The translations under genes and the position numbers were made by a program. This document shows, piece after piece, positions 42,865-52,300 of a stretch of DNA of 64,000 nt (its first letter is position 1; the number at the start of each line of letters is the position of its first letter). The notes under the pieces are model-generated. The model did no database searches and was not told the DNA's origin. It was given only the letters and a program-made list of their open reading frames with translations. The DNA comes from a virus: positions 49,645 to 113,644 of the IMG/VR virus record IMGVR_UViG_3300005826_000037, one strand, 5' to 3'.

Positions 42865-45800
42865 TCAGAAAACACCTTTTTTGGTTTGTGAAAGAGCAGA
42901 AGACAATTGGGAAACTAAATTGTCATCCTGTGCTGGCTGAGAAACCTCTCCTGAACCAAACATTCCAACTTGTGGCATAACACCAGCTTCTTTACGCATC
43001 TTTGGCTCATGCTTTGAAACAACTCTCTTCAAAGACTCAAAGTTTCCGTCACTAAATGTCATCAATTCATCAACTTGAGATGCAATGGCATCTGTAGAAT
43101 TTTGGCAAAGTCCACGACTAACCATTTCATAAGTAAGCTCATATGCTCTTGCCATCTTAACTTTGAAGTTAGCAAGCTCACTCTCAATTTGAGCCTTTAC
43201 ATGTTCTTTAACAAGTTCTGATGCAAATTCAGATCCACCATCAGTTTGTCCGAAATATTTCTTGTAATAAGATACAGCGGCACTATCAAGACCTTCAGCA
43301 ATCATTGCTGCAAAGTTTTCATCTGTTGGTTCCAATCTACCGGTGCTAACGAGCATATGAATTGCTTCAGCTTCTTTACGAACCTTTGGTGGAGCCTTTG
43401 CAAGATCCATCATAGCCTTTTGTGTCTCTTCAAGAGTTTCAACCTTTGCAAGATCGCCAGTTGGCTTTACATCAAGTTGAGTTGTTACTCCGCCACCTGG
43501 ATGTGCCTCGGAAGGCATCTTGCAGGTTACCAATGTATCAGCAGCAAGTTTTGCACGAAGGGCTGCACGACCTTCTTTTGTATTCATGGATGCCATTACC
43601 TCAACCTCCGCATCTGGTGGTAATTGACCTGCAATTTGACCAACCTTATCTGCAGGGACTTCTACCTTAACTTCATTCTCATCAAGTTCTTCAGCTTCTG
43701 GCATAACAACTGGCATTTCTGCATCATCTTCTGCACTCAAAGCTTCTTCAACCATACACAAATCTTCATCTGTAGCAGTCATCAAGTCTTGTAATTCATC
43801 ATCAACAGCTACACCATCACTAACTGCATCCATATCGTACACATCTCCCTCTTCTTGATCCAAACTGTAAAGTTCCTTTTCAATTTCGGCACGCTTTACG
43901 ATTGCTTCAGTTCCACGAGCATACTTGATAAAGGCTGTTAGTAGTTTCATTCCATCAGCAGTGCAAGCCTTTGCTTCTGTAAGAGCATCTTCAACAATAC
44001 TTCCAACAAGTTCTTTGTTTGCTTTCTTGACGCCCTTGGCATACATTCCAGCAATCATTTCCAATTCTTGTTCATGTTGATCTAGTTCAGCAATAGCTTC
44101 CTTCATTGCATGAGTCAATGCACCATTCAATTCTTTTCTTAAAGTATTAAGTGTTCTGGTTTCAGATGCTGCTGTGCCCATTTCTGGTACAGGAGCCTCT
44201 TCAAGATCACCCATTTCAGATTGCTCACCAGTAAGTGCCTTAACTGCTTCTGCAAGATCAGAACTCAAATCTCTAACCTTATCTGCCAATTCAACAGCTG
44301 TATCAGCTGGGTTACCGGATTTACCAGTATCTTCACCTTCTGGCATTGGCTCTTCTGGTGCAGGTAGAGCTGCTTCTGGTGCAGGGGCTTCTGGTGCAGG
44401 AGCTTCTGGTGCAGGTGCGCCTTGAGCACTCTTAACGAGGTCTCTAACCTTATCAGCACCCAAAACCTTTACCTTCTCAAGAAGTTTTCCACCAAATTCT
44501 CTTGTTGCAATTGTATCATAAAGCATTCCAGCACGTCCACCAGAAAGTTCATTTACACTTGCAGTAAGGAGTAATTTATCTCCCAAGTAAACATTCCAAG
44601 AACTAGCTCCCAAATTTTGGGTTCCATCTTGATTTGATACCTTCTTGAAACGAGCAGCAAGAGATGCTCTAGAAAGCTTATCTTTTACTTCTTTGTCACC
44701 TGGATACATTCCATCGACAGGTCCGACTTCTGGGAATGGCTTTACTCCTACCATATGCTTATCTTCTTTGTCACGAAGATTTGTGTTAGTAGGATCTACT
44801 GGGTATTTTGGTTTGCCTGGAGTTGGTTCCTCTGGGTTCTTTTCACCCTGTTGGAAATATGCATTCTTCTTGTTTTCTAATGCTCTCTTAGCTGCTTCAA
44901 CAACTGCATTCCTTTTGAGGGCACGTTCTTCAGCTTCTGCACGAGCGAGCATCTTTTTGCGCTCTAAATCTCCGGGATATAATCCCTCAACTGGACCAGT
45001 GTCATCTGTATCCATATGTTTATCACCATCAGTTCTCAACTTATCATTTGTTGGGTCAACAGGGTACTTTGGCTTACCTGGAGTAGGTTCGTCGCCTTCT
45101 GCCCCCTGAAAATAACCTTCCTTATTAATTCTTTGTCCAGACATATTTTCCTCTTGTATTTTTGTGGAAGTTTTTTCTATCTTATCCAAGCTATCTTTCA
45201 TTTGGCTCAATTTTGCCTCTACCGATGACATAACCGCCCTAAGCTCAGATGTTAGGTTAGCTTCCACATCATTCGTAGAAGCAAATCTGACATGAGGGGG
45301 TGCCAATCCAGAATCGGTATTTGGTGTATCCGTTTCACCCATTGCAACAGATCCACTTGATTGATTAAATGCTGCGTTATTAGTATCTTTTTTTAATTCT
45401 TCAAGACTTGCTACAGCCTTTTCAAAACTATCTTTCAATTCCTCAATAGTTTTTCCTTCAATTTTGACAGAATGAGATTCTTTCATTTCTCCAGCTTCAG
45501 TAAAACCATCAGTAATAACAAAAATGTCTCCAGTAAAATGTTCGGCAACTTTATTAAGTTCCTTATTTTTCTTTTCTACATAATCATTGAGGTTATTTGC
45601 CGCAGCAATAATATGTTTAATGTGCGCTTTAGGATCGGCGCCATTTACAACAATCGATAATTCGATTGGATTTAAGTCAATATTAATTTCGCCATAACCA
45701 GTCTTATTGCGCATGTGATCACAAAAATCAGACTCAATTCTTGCAACTCTTCCGCAATCAGTACAAATTGCTCTACCAACTGCAGTACCCATAGACACAG

Positions 45801-46341
45801 AAGTCGAATACCCGGTAGCAACTTTTCTTGCTAAATCCGGGTAGTTTTCTTTATCTAAAGCACATAACGCTATAACCCTTTTTAAGCTGCGATCATAATA
45901 AGTATCAACTATAAAGCCTCTAACGTGGTCGACTGAATTTGATTTATGGTCTATACATAGAGGCTTGTGTACCCATTTTTTATATGCCTTAACTAGCTCT
46001 TCTTCCGGAAATATATCTCCATTAGAATTTCTATAAGGTCTAATATTAGGGTCATTTGACTCCCAACGCCAAGTGCCACCATCTTTACGCCACCCTACCT
46101 CTACAGGTTTTCCAGATGACAATAATTTAGGCGCACCATCTGACTCAAGAGCCGATGCCTCAGCAGCATGCATCATTACTGCTGAGAAGTATAGAAAATT
46201 CTCTGCTTTTGGAGCAATCTTCTTTAAGTTTATTGCAAACTTTCTGAAGTTTTCTAAAACCTCTTCGCTCACAGCAGGCACGCAGGATTGAGTGTTCTCA
46301 ATCCTTAAGATCTCCATAGACTCTCCAAGTTTAATAAGCAT
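42865..46341 (-). CDS. Prohead protease-scaffold fusion
   Basis: 1158 aa. The N-terminal 250 residues match phage prohead proteases: NSNGDIFPEEELVKAYKKW, then KPLCIDHKS with the likely catalytic His, and TGYSTSVSMG with the likely nucleophile Ser. A CTDCGRVARIESDFCDHM zinc-like insert follows. The remaining 900 residues are helical, acidic, and contain two copies of a YFQG-EPTPGKPKYPVDP unit (about 409 and 494) plus an APAPE repeat. The expected role is assembly core and maturation protease, self-processed. The start is TAATG coupled to the 58-aa gene. The scaffold portion may be proteolysed before DNA packaging. Confidence 0.65.
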   Translation of the reverse strand: MLIKLGESMEILRIENTQSCVPAVSEEVLENFRKFAINLKKIAPKAENFLYFSAVMMHAAEASALESDGAPKLLSSGKPVEVGWRKDGGTWRWESNDPNIRPYRNSNGDIFPEEELVKAYKKWVHKPLCIDHKSNSVDHVRGFIVDTYYDRSLKRVIALCALDKENYPDLARKVATGYSTSVSMGTAVGRAICTDCGRVARIESDFCDHMRNKTGYGEINIDLNPIELSIVVNGADPKAHIKHIIAAANNLNDYVEKKNKELNKVAEHFTGDIFVITDGFTEAGEMKESHSVKIEGKTIEELKDSFEKAVASLEELKKDTNNAAFNQSSGSVAMGETDTPNTDSGLAPPHVRFASTNDVEANLTSELRAVMSSVEAKLSQMKDSLDKIEKTSTKIQEENMSGQRINKEGYFQGAEGDEPTPGKPKYPVDPTNDKLRTDGDKHMDTDDTGPVEGLYPGDLERKKMLARAEAEERALKRNAVVEAAKRALENKKNAYFQQGEKNPEEPTPGKPKYPVDPTNTNLRDKEDKHMVGVKPFPEVGPVDGMYPGDKEVKDKLSRASLAARFKKVSNQDGTQNLGASSWNVYLGDKLLLTASVNELSGGRAGMLYDTIATREFGGKLLEKVKVLGADKVRDLVKSAQGAPAPEAPAPEAPAPEAALPAPEEPMPEGEDTGKSGNPADTAVELADKVRDLSSDLAEAVKALTGEQSEMGDLEEAPVPEMGTAASETRTLNTLRKELNGALTHAMKEAIAELDQHEQELEMIAGMYAKGVKKANKELVGSIVEDALTEAKACTADGMKLLTAFIKYARGTEAIVKRAEIEKELYSLDQEEGDVYDMDAVSDGVAVDDELQDLMTATDEDLCMVEEALSAEDDAEMPVVMPEAEELDENEVKVEVPADKVGQIAGQLPPDAEVEVMASMNTKEGRAALRAKLAADTLVTCKMPSEAHPGGGVTTQLDVKPTGDLAKVETLEETQKAMMDLAKAPPKVRKEAEAIHMLVSTGRLEPTDENFAAMIAEGLDSAAVSYYKKYFGQTDGGSEFASELVKEHVKAQIESELANFKVKMARAYELTYEMVSRGLCQNSTDAIASQVDELMTFSDGNFESLKRVVSKHEPKMRKEAGVMPQVGMFGSGEVSQPAQDDNLVSQLSSALSQTKKGVF
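44351..44415 (-). repeat. 14-bp tandem repeats encoding APAPE
   Basis: GCTTCTGGTGCAGG (plus-strand view) occurs at 44372-44385, 44387-44400 and 44402-44415, with a one-mismatch copy at 44351-44364. The units encode the Ala-Pro-Glu linker of the protease-scaffold protein; the 15-nt period keeps the frame. It is probably a flexible linker subject to slippage. Confidence 0.8.
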
Positions 46342-46517
46342 TATTCTTCCTCTCCTTGGTCTTCATCTTCGGGGATAAGTAATTCATCGAGAGTATCCTC
46401 ATCGTTAAAATCGATACCCTTCTTAATTCTATTCTTCTGCTTCTTTGGATCAATATTTACGAATTTATCACCATCAAAAACAGAAACTATTTGTCCATCG
46501 CCACGCTTTATAAACAT
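46341..46517 (-). CDS. Small prohead core-like protein
   Basis: 58 aa from ATG 46517, with GGAGAG 6 nt upstream. The N-terminus MFIKRGDGQIVSVFDGDKF is followed by a Lys-rich segment and an acidic end (LLIPEDEDQGEEE). This size and charge pattern, and TAATG coupling to the protease, suggest a small prohead core protein. It is too short for a firm family assignment. Confidence 0.5.
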   Translation of the reverse strand: MFIKRGDGQIVSVFDGDKFVNIDPKKQKNRIKKGIDFNDEDTLDELLIPEDEDQGEEE

Positions 46518-46656
46518 TATCACTCTCCAAACTGAGAGAATTCAGAAATAAGATACTATAACTTATAGATTATTATTGCTACAATTTTACCGAACTTTCG
46601 GAAACTTTAACCTATATATTATTTTATTACCTCTATAGACCATATTTTGTCGTATA

Positions 46657-47298
46657 TTATTTTGTATTCTCTTTAGCTTTGTTGCCAAGAATTTCCTGTC
46701 GTTTATCAAAAAGCTCCATAATTATTGGAGTTTTTTCTTCAACTTCCATTTGAAGTTCATTGCTTACAGAATCTACCCAGCTCCTTGCAAGAATATTAGA
46801 TTGGATATGATCTTTTATTCTTTCTTCTATAATTTCATCGATCTCTTCACATTGTTTCTGTATACTATCTATAGAACTTATTACATTTTTCACAAAATCT
46901 TTAGATTCTAACTCATCAAATAAAGCAACAAAATCATTGACTTTAATTTCTAAGGAATCAACAGAGAAAATAAAAGATCTCATTAACTTAATTGTTTGTG
47001 TATCTGACGCAAAATTTTTCATTACGTTGACACATTTAAAAGACTCAACTTTGAAATCATTAAATCCATCAACAGCCTGATCTCTAAATCTTCTAATCGC
47101 TGCCCTAGCTTTCATAACATCGTCAGTTGATATCTCAGGATTATTCTTAAATGGAATTTTCATAATATTAAGATGATTATCAGCCAATAACAATAACTTT
47201 AAAGCGTGATTAAAGTGTATTAATGCCTTTTCAGCACGCTGCTTCTCAGCATCAGTTACCTCATATGACATTTGTATTGCATAAGCATGTTTAATCAT
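46657..47298 (-). CDS. Helical virion-cluster protein
   Basis: 213 aa, nearly all alpha-helical (AEKALIHFNHALKLLLLADN, EQCEEIDEII-type segments), with an acidic tail. No motif recognised. AGAGAG ribosome site, with a TTTAGATA element ahead of it. A 139-nt AT-rich gap follows before the small core gene, containing CCGAA-CT-TTCGG, a weak hairpin. Function unknown. Confidence 0.4.
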   Translation of the reverse strand: MIKHAYAIQMSYEVTDAEKQRAEKALIHFNHALKLLLLADNHLNIMKIPFKNNPEISTDDVMKARAAIRRFRDQAVDGFNDFKVESFKCVNVMKNFASDTQTIKLMRSFIFSVDSLEIKVNDFVALFDELESKDFVKNVISSIDSIQKQCEEIDEIIEERIKDHIQSNILARSWVDSVSNELQMEVEEKTPIIMELFDKRQEILGNKAKENTK

Positions 47299-47308
47299 TA
47301 TTGCTCTC

Positions 47309-47350
47309 TATCTAAAAATTTTCTATATATTTGATATTTTCTATCTAAAT
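47309..47350 (-). promoter_or_regulatory. Two TTTAGATA elements
   Basis: TTTAGATA occurs on the minus strand at 47309-47316 and ATTTAGATA at 47342-47350, 11 and 44 nt upstream of the 213-aa gene. They match elements at 27927 and 29339. A promoter role is suggested only by recurrence in short intergenic gaps. Confidence 0.3.
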
Positions 47351-47361
47351 GAAATGTTGAG

Positions 47362-48411
47362 TTATTCGTATATAAATCCAGTCATATTGATTGTAGGTCC
47401 CGTAAATTGTCCACCAGCATCATTATTAAATAAACCTACCTGTGGAACAACATTCTCACTATTAATAACTTCTTCATATGGAACATTTAATGGGATAAGT
47501 TTTATTAGTTCCATCTTATCATAACTCTGTAACTCTGCTTTTTGATTAAAAGTAAGTTCATTTAAAAATGGATGCTCACTTAAATCTCCCAATTTTTCAA
47601 TATCAATTATTTTTAGTAATCCAAATGGAGATTTTACAACCTCATCCCTATTCCATAAACCCATTTCAGATGAAACACGAGTTGTAAAAATAGGCTTATT
47701 ATTATCAACCCTTTCCTTTAATAAAAGGTATTCTTCCTTTGGAAAAGACATTGTTTTTAAATCAGGGACTTCCTTATAATTTTGATAATTTTCACGAGTA
47801 GGAGATTGATCATTGATAGGATTGTAAACAGAATCCATAGGCATTTGCCTCGTTTTACTAAGATATGGGGCAAATGATCCTTGTTGAGCCTGATCTAAAT
47901 AACTATCACGATTGTCGCCAATAGGCTCTCTACTTATACTAACTATATCAGCATCATTTATGTCTTTATTAGATTTACAAGAACGAATTATCTTCTCATA
48001 AAATCTAGTTACCTTAGGGTTTAATCCAAGTCCCATTCCTAATTCTTTGGCATTTTCTATAGCTCTTTCAGGGTCTTCATTAAGATATTTGCATTCAAAA
48101 AGAGCACAAACCAAACCTGTCCTATCCTTGCCATGATAACAATGAACAAAGGTTGGACCATCATTTATTAATAAATCTTTAAGATCATAATCAAGTAATT
48201 TAAGAAGACCAGCACTATTAAATGTGAGAGGTATAATTATCTGTTTAATACCTAATTTTTCAGCGGCATCTTTTATCTTATCTCCAGATTGCTGATCAAG
48301 ACTAACAATCTTATTTATTCCATATTTAGTTTTTAATGTAATAACATCAAGATATGTTGGGGCGCTCCCTCTAAATAATCCCTTTGTTACTGGTAAAAAC
48401 CTATTTATCAT
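47362..48411 (-). CDS. Dual-specificity phosphatase with ASCH-like C-terminus
   Basis: 349 aa. Residues 5-155 are a cysteine-dependent phosphatase: GLFRGSAPTYLDVITLKTKY is the dual-specificity opening and VHCYHGKDRTGLVCA (about 88-102) is the HC-x5-R-T P-loop. Residues about 225-305 (FPKEEYLLLKERVDN, TTRVSSEMG, SEHPFLNELTFNQKAEL) look like an ASCH/PUA-type module. The C-terminus has VPQVGLFNND, similar to a string near the end of the protease-scaffold. ATGA overlap with the 224-aa gene and AGGAA ribosome site. A phosphatase in a head operon may be virion-borne; substrate unknown. Confidence 0.7.
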   Translation of the reverse strand: MINRFLPVTKGLFRGSAPTYLDVITLKTKYGINKIVSLDQQSGDKIKDAAEKLGIKQIIIPLTFNSAGLLKLLDYDLKDLLINDGPTFVHCYHGKDRTGLVCALFECKYLNEDPERAIENAKELGMGLGLNPKVTRFYEKIIRSCKSNKDINDADIVSISREPIGDNRDSYLDQAQQGSFAPYLSKTRQMPMDSVYNPINDQSPTRENYQNYKEVPDLKTMSFPKEEYLLLKERVDNNKPIFTTRVSSEMGLWNRDEVVKSPFGLLKIIDIEKLGDLSEHPFLNELTFNQKAELQSYDKMELIKLIPLNVPYEEVINSENVVPQVGLFNNDAGGQFTGPTINMTGFIYE

Positions 48412-49082
48412 TGCAAGTTCCTAACAATATTATTTAAAACTTCTCTAATATATCTTGCATCATGATTAAAAAGAACATGTTTTACGAATGTTAATGACTG
48501 TCCCATAGAAGATGATGCAGGCAAGTCTTTAGCAGAAATTTCATTTTCATTCATATCATAAATCTTCTGCCTAACACTCTCTATAGCTCCCTGCCTTCTC
48601 TCTGGACTAATCCTAGTTAGAGTAAATTTTATGATATCAGATAAATACTTTCCTACCAAAATAGGATTACCAAGCTCTGACACCATTGCTTCCTTAAATA
48701 TTGACCTACTTAATTTGATATCATAAATCTTTGAGAATGCAACCAAAGAATTTTGTAAAGCAACAACATCTGGCTTTTGTAAATCTTTTTGCATAGCCTT
48801 ATCAAATTCTTTCTTATATATCTCTAAGAATTCCCTTACTTGTTCTTCAGAACATTGCAATCTTAGCTTTCTTAAAGTGGCAGAAAATGAGAAGTCATCA
48901 ATATCAGTTAAGTCAATAGAGTCTTTTACATCATTATTATCTCTATGTTTAAAATACTCTACATCACGAAGTCTTTTTTCAGCGCCTTTTCTTGAATTAT
49001 AAGTCCCTAAATTTCTTCCATTTTCAGAAAGAACTCTATACTTACCATTAGGGAGTTTAACAATTCTAGCTATTTTTATCAT
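48408..49082 (-). CDS. Head-cluster protein with basic N-terminus
   Basis: 224 aa. The N-terminus ARIVKLPNGKYRVLSENGRN, then LGTYNSRKGAEKRLRDVEYF, is a short beta-beta-alpha element like those that bind nucleic acid in phage proteins. The rest is helical. Coupled by ATGA on both sides. Function unknown; it might tether the phosphatase or the genome. Confidence 0.45.
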   Translation of the reverse strand: MIKIARIVKLPNGKYRVLSENGRNLGTYNSRKGAEKRLRDVEYFKHRDNNDVKDSIDLTDIDDFSFSATLRKLRLQCSEEQVREFLEIYKKEFDKAMQKDLQKPDVVALQNSLVAFSKIYDIKLSRSIFKEAMVSELGNPILVGKYLSDIIKFTLTRISPERRQGAIESVRQKIYDMNENEISAKDLPASSSMGQSLTFVKHVLFNHDARYIREVLNNIVRNLQ

Positions 49083-49516
49083 AGTTTACTCATTGTTCTT
49101 AATGCTGTCATAGTATCTCTACTACGAAGAAGCATATGTTCCATTGAACTAATACCATTAACTTCATTGATAGTAACAATAGAATAATCATTTATGAATA
49201 AATGGTGACCAAATTTGATTTTTGATCCACTCTTTTCCTCATCTATATAAGCACAATTAATAACCAAACAGTTATGATAGGCGCCTTCTACTACACCACA
49301 AAATACTGCTGGGTAATCTGTCGAAATTTGATCTGTTGACACATTCTCGTAAGCGTCAGATAAATAAACTTCTACAAGTTTACCATGCAACATATAATTT
49401 ATAAATTCAGCAAAACTTCTTTCATTTCCAGTTTTAGAGAAATCTTCTATAGCTTCATGTATAGTATTATGTTCTGTTGCTGCTTTTATTTGACTAATTA
49501 ATTTTTTACTAGGCAT
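49079..49516 (-). CDS. Hypothetical alpha/beta protein
   Basis: 145 aa from ATG 49516, chosen because GGAG lies 5 nt upstream; the earlier ATG at 49528 overlaps the upstream stop. A short helical start leads into a small beta domain (AVFCGVVEGAYHNCLVINC, FGHHLFINDYSIVTINEVNG). No known motif. It sits between the transglycosylase and the 224-aa gene. Confidence 0.4.
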   Translation of the reverse strand: MPSKKLISQIKAATEHNTIHEAIEDFSKTGNERSFAEFINYMLHGKLVEVYLSDAYENVSTDQISTDYPAVFCGVVEGAYHNCLVINCAYIDEEKSGSKIKFGHHLFINDYSIVTINEVNGISSMEHMLLRSRDTMTALRTMSKL

Positions 49517-49527
49517 AAGAATCTCCA

Positions 49528-50721
49528 TTACGCTATCTTAAGCATAAACTTTCTATAATTAGATTCGGCTGCTGTTATTGTAATTCTCTTTAATGATGAT
49601 TTTTTGTTAAAAATCACATTTGTATGAATATCTACACCGCCAATCTTTTTAGTAGCTTTTTTAAAGGCTTTTTCAATTGCTTCAGAAAGCGCTCCAACTG
49701 CTGCAATACATTCTTTTTCTGGTCCAGCAATAGCTCCATCTATCTCTACAAAAGATTCATCTGTATGTGTAAATGATGTGGCAGTTAATACCTCTTCTAA
49801 TGCAGAACACATTACTCTAGAAAACTCTATTGCATCAACTGGATCATCAGCGAAAACTTCTATAACAAAATTATTGCTCTTTAAACCATTCTTACATAAC
49901 TTTCTATGGGTATTATTTTCTGACATAATACTCTTTAGAAGATTATTAAGAACATTCATAACACCTCCACCCGACTCTCCAGTCGTAGTATCTGGCTTTG
50001 AACCGAAAAACTCTGAAAAATCTCTGTCCTTAAATTTCTGAATATATTTAGAAAATAAGCCTTTTGCCTCATAATCATCTTCTTTTGAATCAACCTTTGG
50101 CTTAGGCTCTTCGCTCTCTACGTTTCCAGAATAATTAGTATATTTTCTTAAATCATCAATAGCTGCTCTGTATGTACTATCGCTTGATTTTTTTCTCATC
50201 ATCTCCTGAAGATCGCCATAAGTAATAACTCCATCTTTATCCGCATCTAATCCAGAATTACTATCATAGTATGTTTTCTCTAATGCGATATGTTTAGGAG
50301 TATTATCCCATGGTAAATCAACAGATGTAGGATTTTTTCTAACAATAGGTGTGTTAGGTTCCTCATTTTGGACACCAGGCAATTTTAATGCTAAAGGTAA
50401 GAAATTAGAAACATAATATTGAGCTGCAGATTTAAATGGTCCACCATTATACTTCATATTAGAAAGTATTAACTTCTTTATATATTCTAATTGACCATAT
50501 GCTGGTTGATCTTTGAATTCTTGTGCAGTTCCCTCCCAACCAAGATTTTTAAGAAATCTTGGAAGTATTTGTACTAAACCAACAGCCTGCTCAGTCTTAC
50601 CTGCACGTGGGTTTAATCCTGTCTCCATATTCATAACTGTAAGAATATACTCAGGAGGCATTTGAACCTCTCTGGAAACTTCTAACAGTTTCTTATAAAA
50701 TTGCTCACCGAGACCAGCCAT
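49528..50721 (-). CDS. Lytic transglycosylase with EF-hand-like loop
   Basis: 397 aa. Residues about 10-115 are an SLT-type muramidase: MNMETGLNPRAG carries the catalytic Glu33 and AVGLVQILPRFL is the second signature. Around residues 155-170 is LDADKDGVITYGDLQEMM, a canonical calcium-binding EF-hand loop. The C-terminal 150 residues are a separate alpha/beta domain of unknown family. It would cleave peptidoglycan during entry or release. Being embedded in the head operon rather than next to a holin suggests a virion-associated enzyme. AGAGG ribosome site. Confidence 0.75.
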   Translation of the reverse strand: MAGLGEQFYKKLLEVSREVQMPPEYILTVMNMETGLNPRAGKTEQAVGLVQILPRFLKNLGWEGTAQEFKDQPAYGQLEYIKKLILSNMKYNGGPFKSAAQYYVSNFLPLALKLPGVQNEEPNTPIVRKNPTSVDLPWDNTPKHIALEKTYYDSNSGLDADKDGVITYGDLQEMMRKKSSDSTYRAAIDDLRKYTNYSGNVESEEPKPKVDSKEDDYEAKGLFSKYIQKFKDRDFSEFFGSKPDTTTGESGGGVMNVLNNLLKSIMSENNTHRKLCKNGLKSNNFVIEVFADDPVDAIEFSRVMCSALEEVLTATSFTHTDESFVEIDGAIAGPEKECIAAVGALSEAIEKAFKKATKKIGGVDIHTNVIFNKKSSLKRITITAAESNYRKFMLKIA

Positions 50722-50722
50722 A

Positions 50723-52228
50723 TCATACCTCTATAGAAGAAACAATATCCATTAACTTACGATATGTCTCTGGTTCTTTTTCTCTTATTACTTCTGCGTA
50801 TTTTCTAATATATTTAGCCAATACTGATGGGCTTTCAAAAGACAAAGCCTCTAATGATTGTATAAATTGTTCAGATGCGGGTCTAGCTTTTGCAACACCT
50901 CTTCTATGTTCAATTATAGTTGGTTTTGGTGGCTCAAAAGAAATTGGACCTGGCTTAGTTTGTTGCATCAATTCTCTTAATTGTTGCTCTTCTGGTGACA
51001 ATGCACGTCTTGTTTCTGCTGGAGGAGTTCCAAATTGAATTGAAGGATTTTTAGGTGCTGGAGGCATTCTAGTAAGAGGACTGACTGGTTGTCTACGAAG
51101 TGAGTATTCTTCTTGAGACATAGGTATAGTACCTGTAGGACCAACTGCCGCAGGTGTAGCTTCTGGTGCCATAGGCGTTCTCTGTGTTTCTGGAGCTAAC
51201 TCTTCAACTTCTAGAGATCTACTTCCGATTTGCTCTCCACCAAATGGTAATCCTAGTTGATTAGAACTAAAGCCTTCTGGTTCTGTTGGAGGAATTAATG
51301 TGTCTTGAGTAGTAGATGGTACTAATGTATCTGGAACTTCCCTCTTTTCCTCATCAACTTCTTCATTAGCAAGCTCTTTAGAATCTTCTGTTTCTTTAGT
51401 TGGAGCAAAAAGTTCTTGTTTTTCAAGAAACTTTCTAATATGCTCATTATAATAACTCTTAAACTTACTATCAAAAGAGTCAAAAATATTAACTAGATTA
51501 TTAGCTTGAATAACATAATCATCAACATTACGTGTTGCACGATCAGTAGCCATTGTCTTAAGAATTTTTAGTATATTAGTTTCTAGAGCTTTTGCGGCAG
51601 AAATCATAGATTTAGTAGCAGCTTTTAATGCCTTTACTCTTTTAGGGTATCTTTTCTCCCAAATTTCTAATGCCCTAGATCTTTTACTACTAAAGAAATC
51701 AAAAATTCCAGCTTGAATTACTAAGTTGTATTGTGAACTCGCTTCTTTTTCCTTCTTCATGAATTTCTTTTTTAATTCATCAAGATATTTAGCATACTCT
51801 TCACTTCCTTCTTCATATCTTTCAGGAACTAAATCACTAAACAAAAATCTTTCATGAACTGTATCAAGAACAACCTCAAATTCATTAATTAGTTTAGAGA
51901 CCCTCTCTATTACAGTATGTAATTTACCCAAATCAGCAAATGCTTTCATATATTCTTTTTTATCAAGATGCTTCTCTGCATCCTTGATATACTCTTTAAA
52001 ATTAGGAACATCATCAACATCTGCAGCTGGTTTTCCATCTGGTCCAGTAGGAAATTCATCCCCTATCTGTTTTCCTGTTAACTCCGCTCTAATTTGATCA
52101 TCAACCTTACGAAGTTTTTCCATTATACTCTTAAATTCTGGATCAAAAAACTCCTCAAGCTTGCCAGTTGGGCTGACTTTCTCACGAACTCTATTTAAAA
52201 TTCCTCTTTGCTGTGCTGTTTTTTGCAT
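50723..52228 (-). CDS. Large head-cluster protein, helical
   Basis: 501 aa. A helical N-terminal half (EFKSIMEKLRKVDDQIRAEL, SRALEIWEKRYPKRVKALKA) and a Pro/Glu/Arg-rich disordered C-terminal part (about 290-450). Good GAGGAA ribosome site. It follows the portal gene by 72 nt and may be scaffold-associated or portal-associated. No recognised motif. Confidence 0.45.
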   Translation of the reverse strand: MQKTAQQRGILNRVREKVSPTGKLEEFFDPEFKSIMEKLRKVDDQIRAELTGKQIGDEFPTGPDGKPAADVDDVPNFKEYIKDAEKHLDKKEYMKAFADLGKLHTVIERVSKLINEFEVVLDTVHERFLFSDLVPERYEEGSEEYAKYLDELKKKFMKKEKEASSQYNLVIQAGIFDFFSSKRSRALEIWEKRYPKRVKALKAATKSMISAAKALETNILKILKTMATDRATRNVDDYVIQANNLVNIFDSFDSKFKSYYNEHIRKFLEKQELFAPTKETEDSKELANEEVDEEKREVPDTLVPSTTQDTLIPPTEPEGFSSNQLGLPFGGEQIGSRSLEVEELAPETQRTPMAPEATPAAVGPTGTIPMSQEEYSLRRQPVSPLTRMPPAPKNPSIQFGTPPAETRRALSPEEQQLRELMQQTKPGPISFEPPKPTIIEHRRGVAKARPASEQFIQSLEALSFESPSVLAKYIRKYAEVIREKEPETYRKLMDIVSSIEV

Positions 52229-52300
52229 AGTAATTCCTCAACCTTGTGCGATTGTAAACAATACAAGATTATACATAAATAGCACTATATGATAATTATA

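Noticed and set aside
42300-42980. Long plus-strand open frame of Ser/Phe-rich sequence
   Set aside because: It is the antisense shadow of the Lys/Glu-rich 168-aa gene and the scaffold gene end; composition is explained by reversed AAG/GAA codons.
44174-44425. Ala/Gly/Ser-rich plus-strand open frame
   Set aside because: Antisense of the APAPE repeat linker in the protease-scaffold gene.
46524-46656. Hairpin CCGAA-CT-TTCGG as a terminator
   Set aside because: Only a five-bp stem with a 2-nt loop and no proper U-run on either strand.
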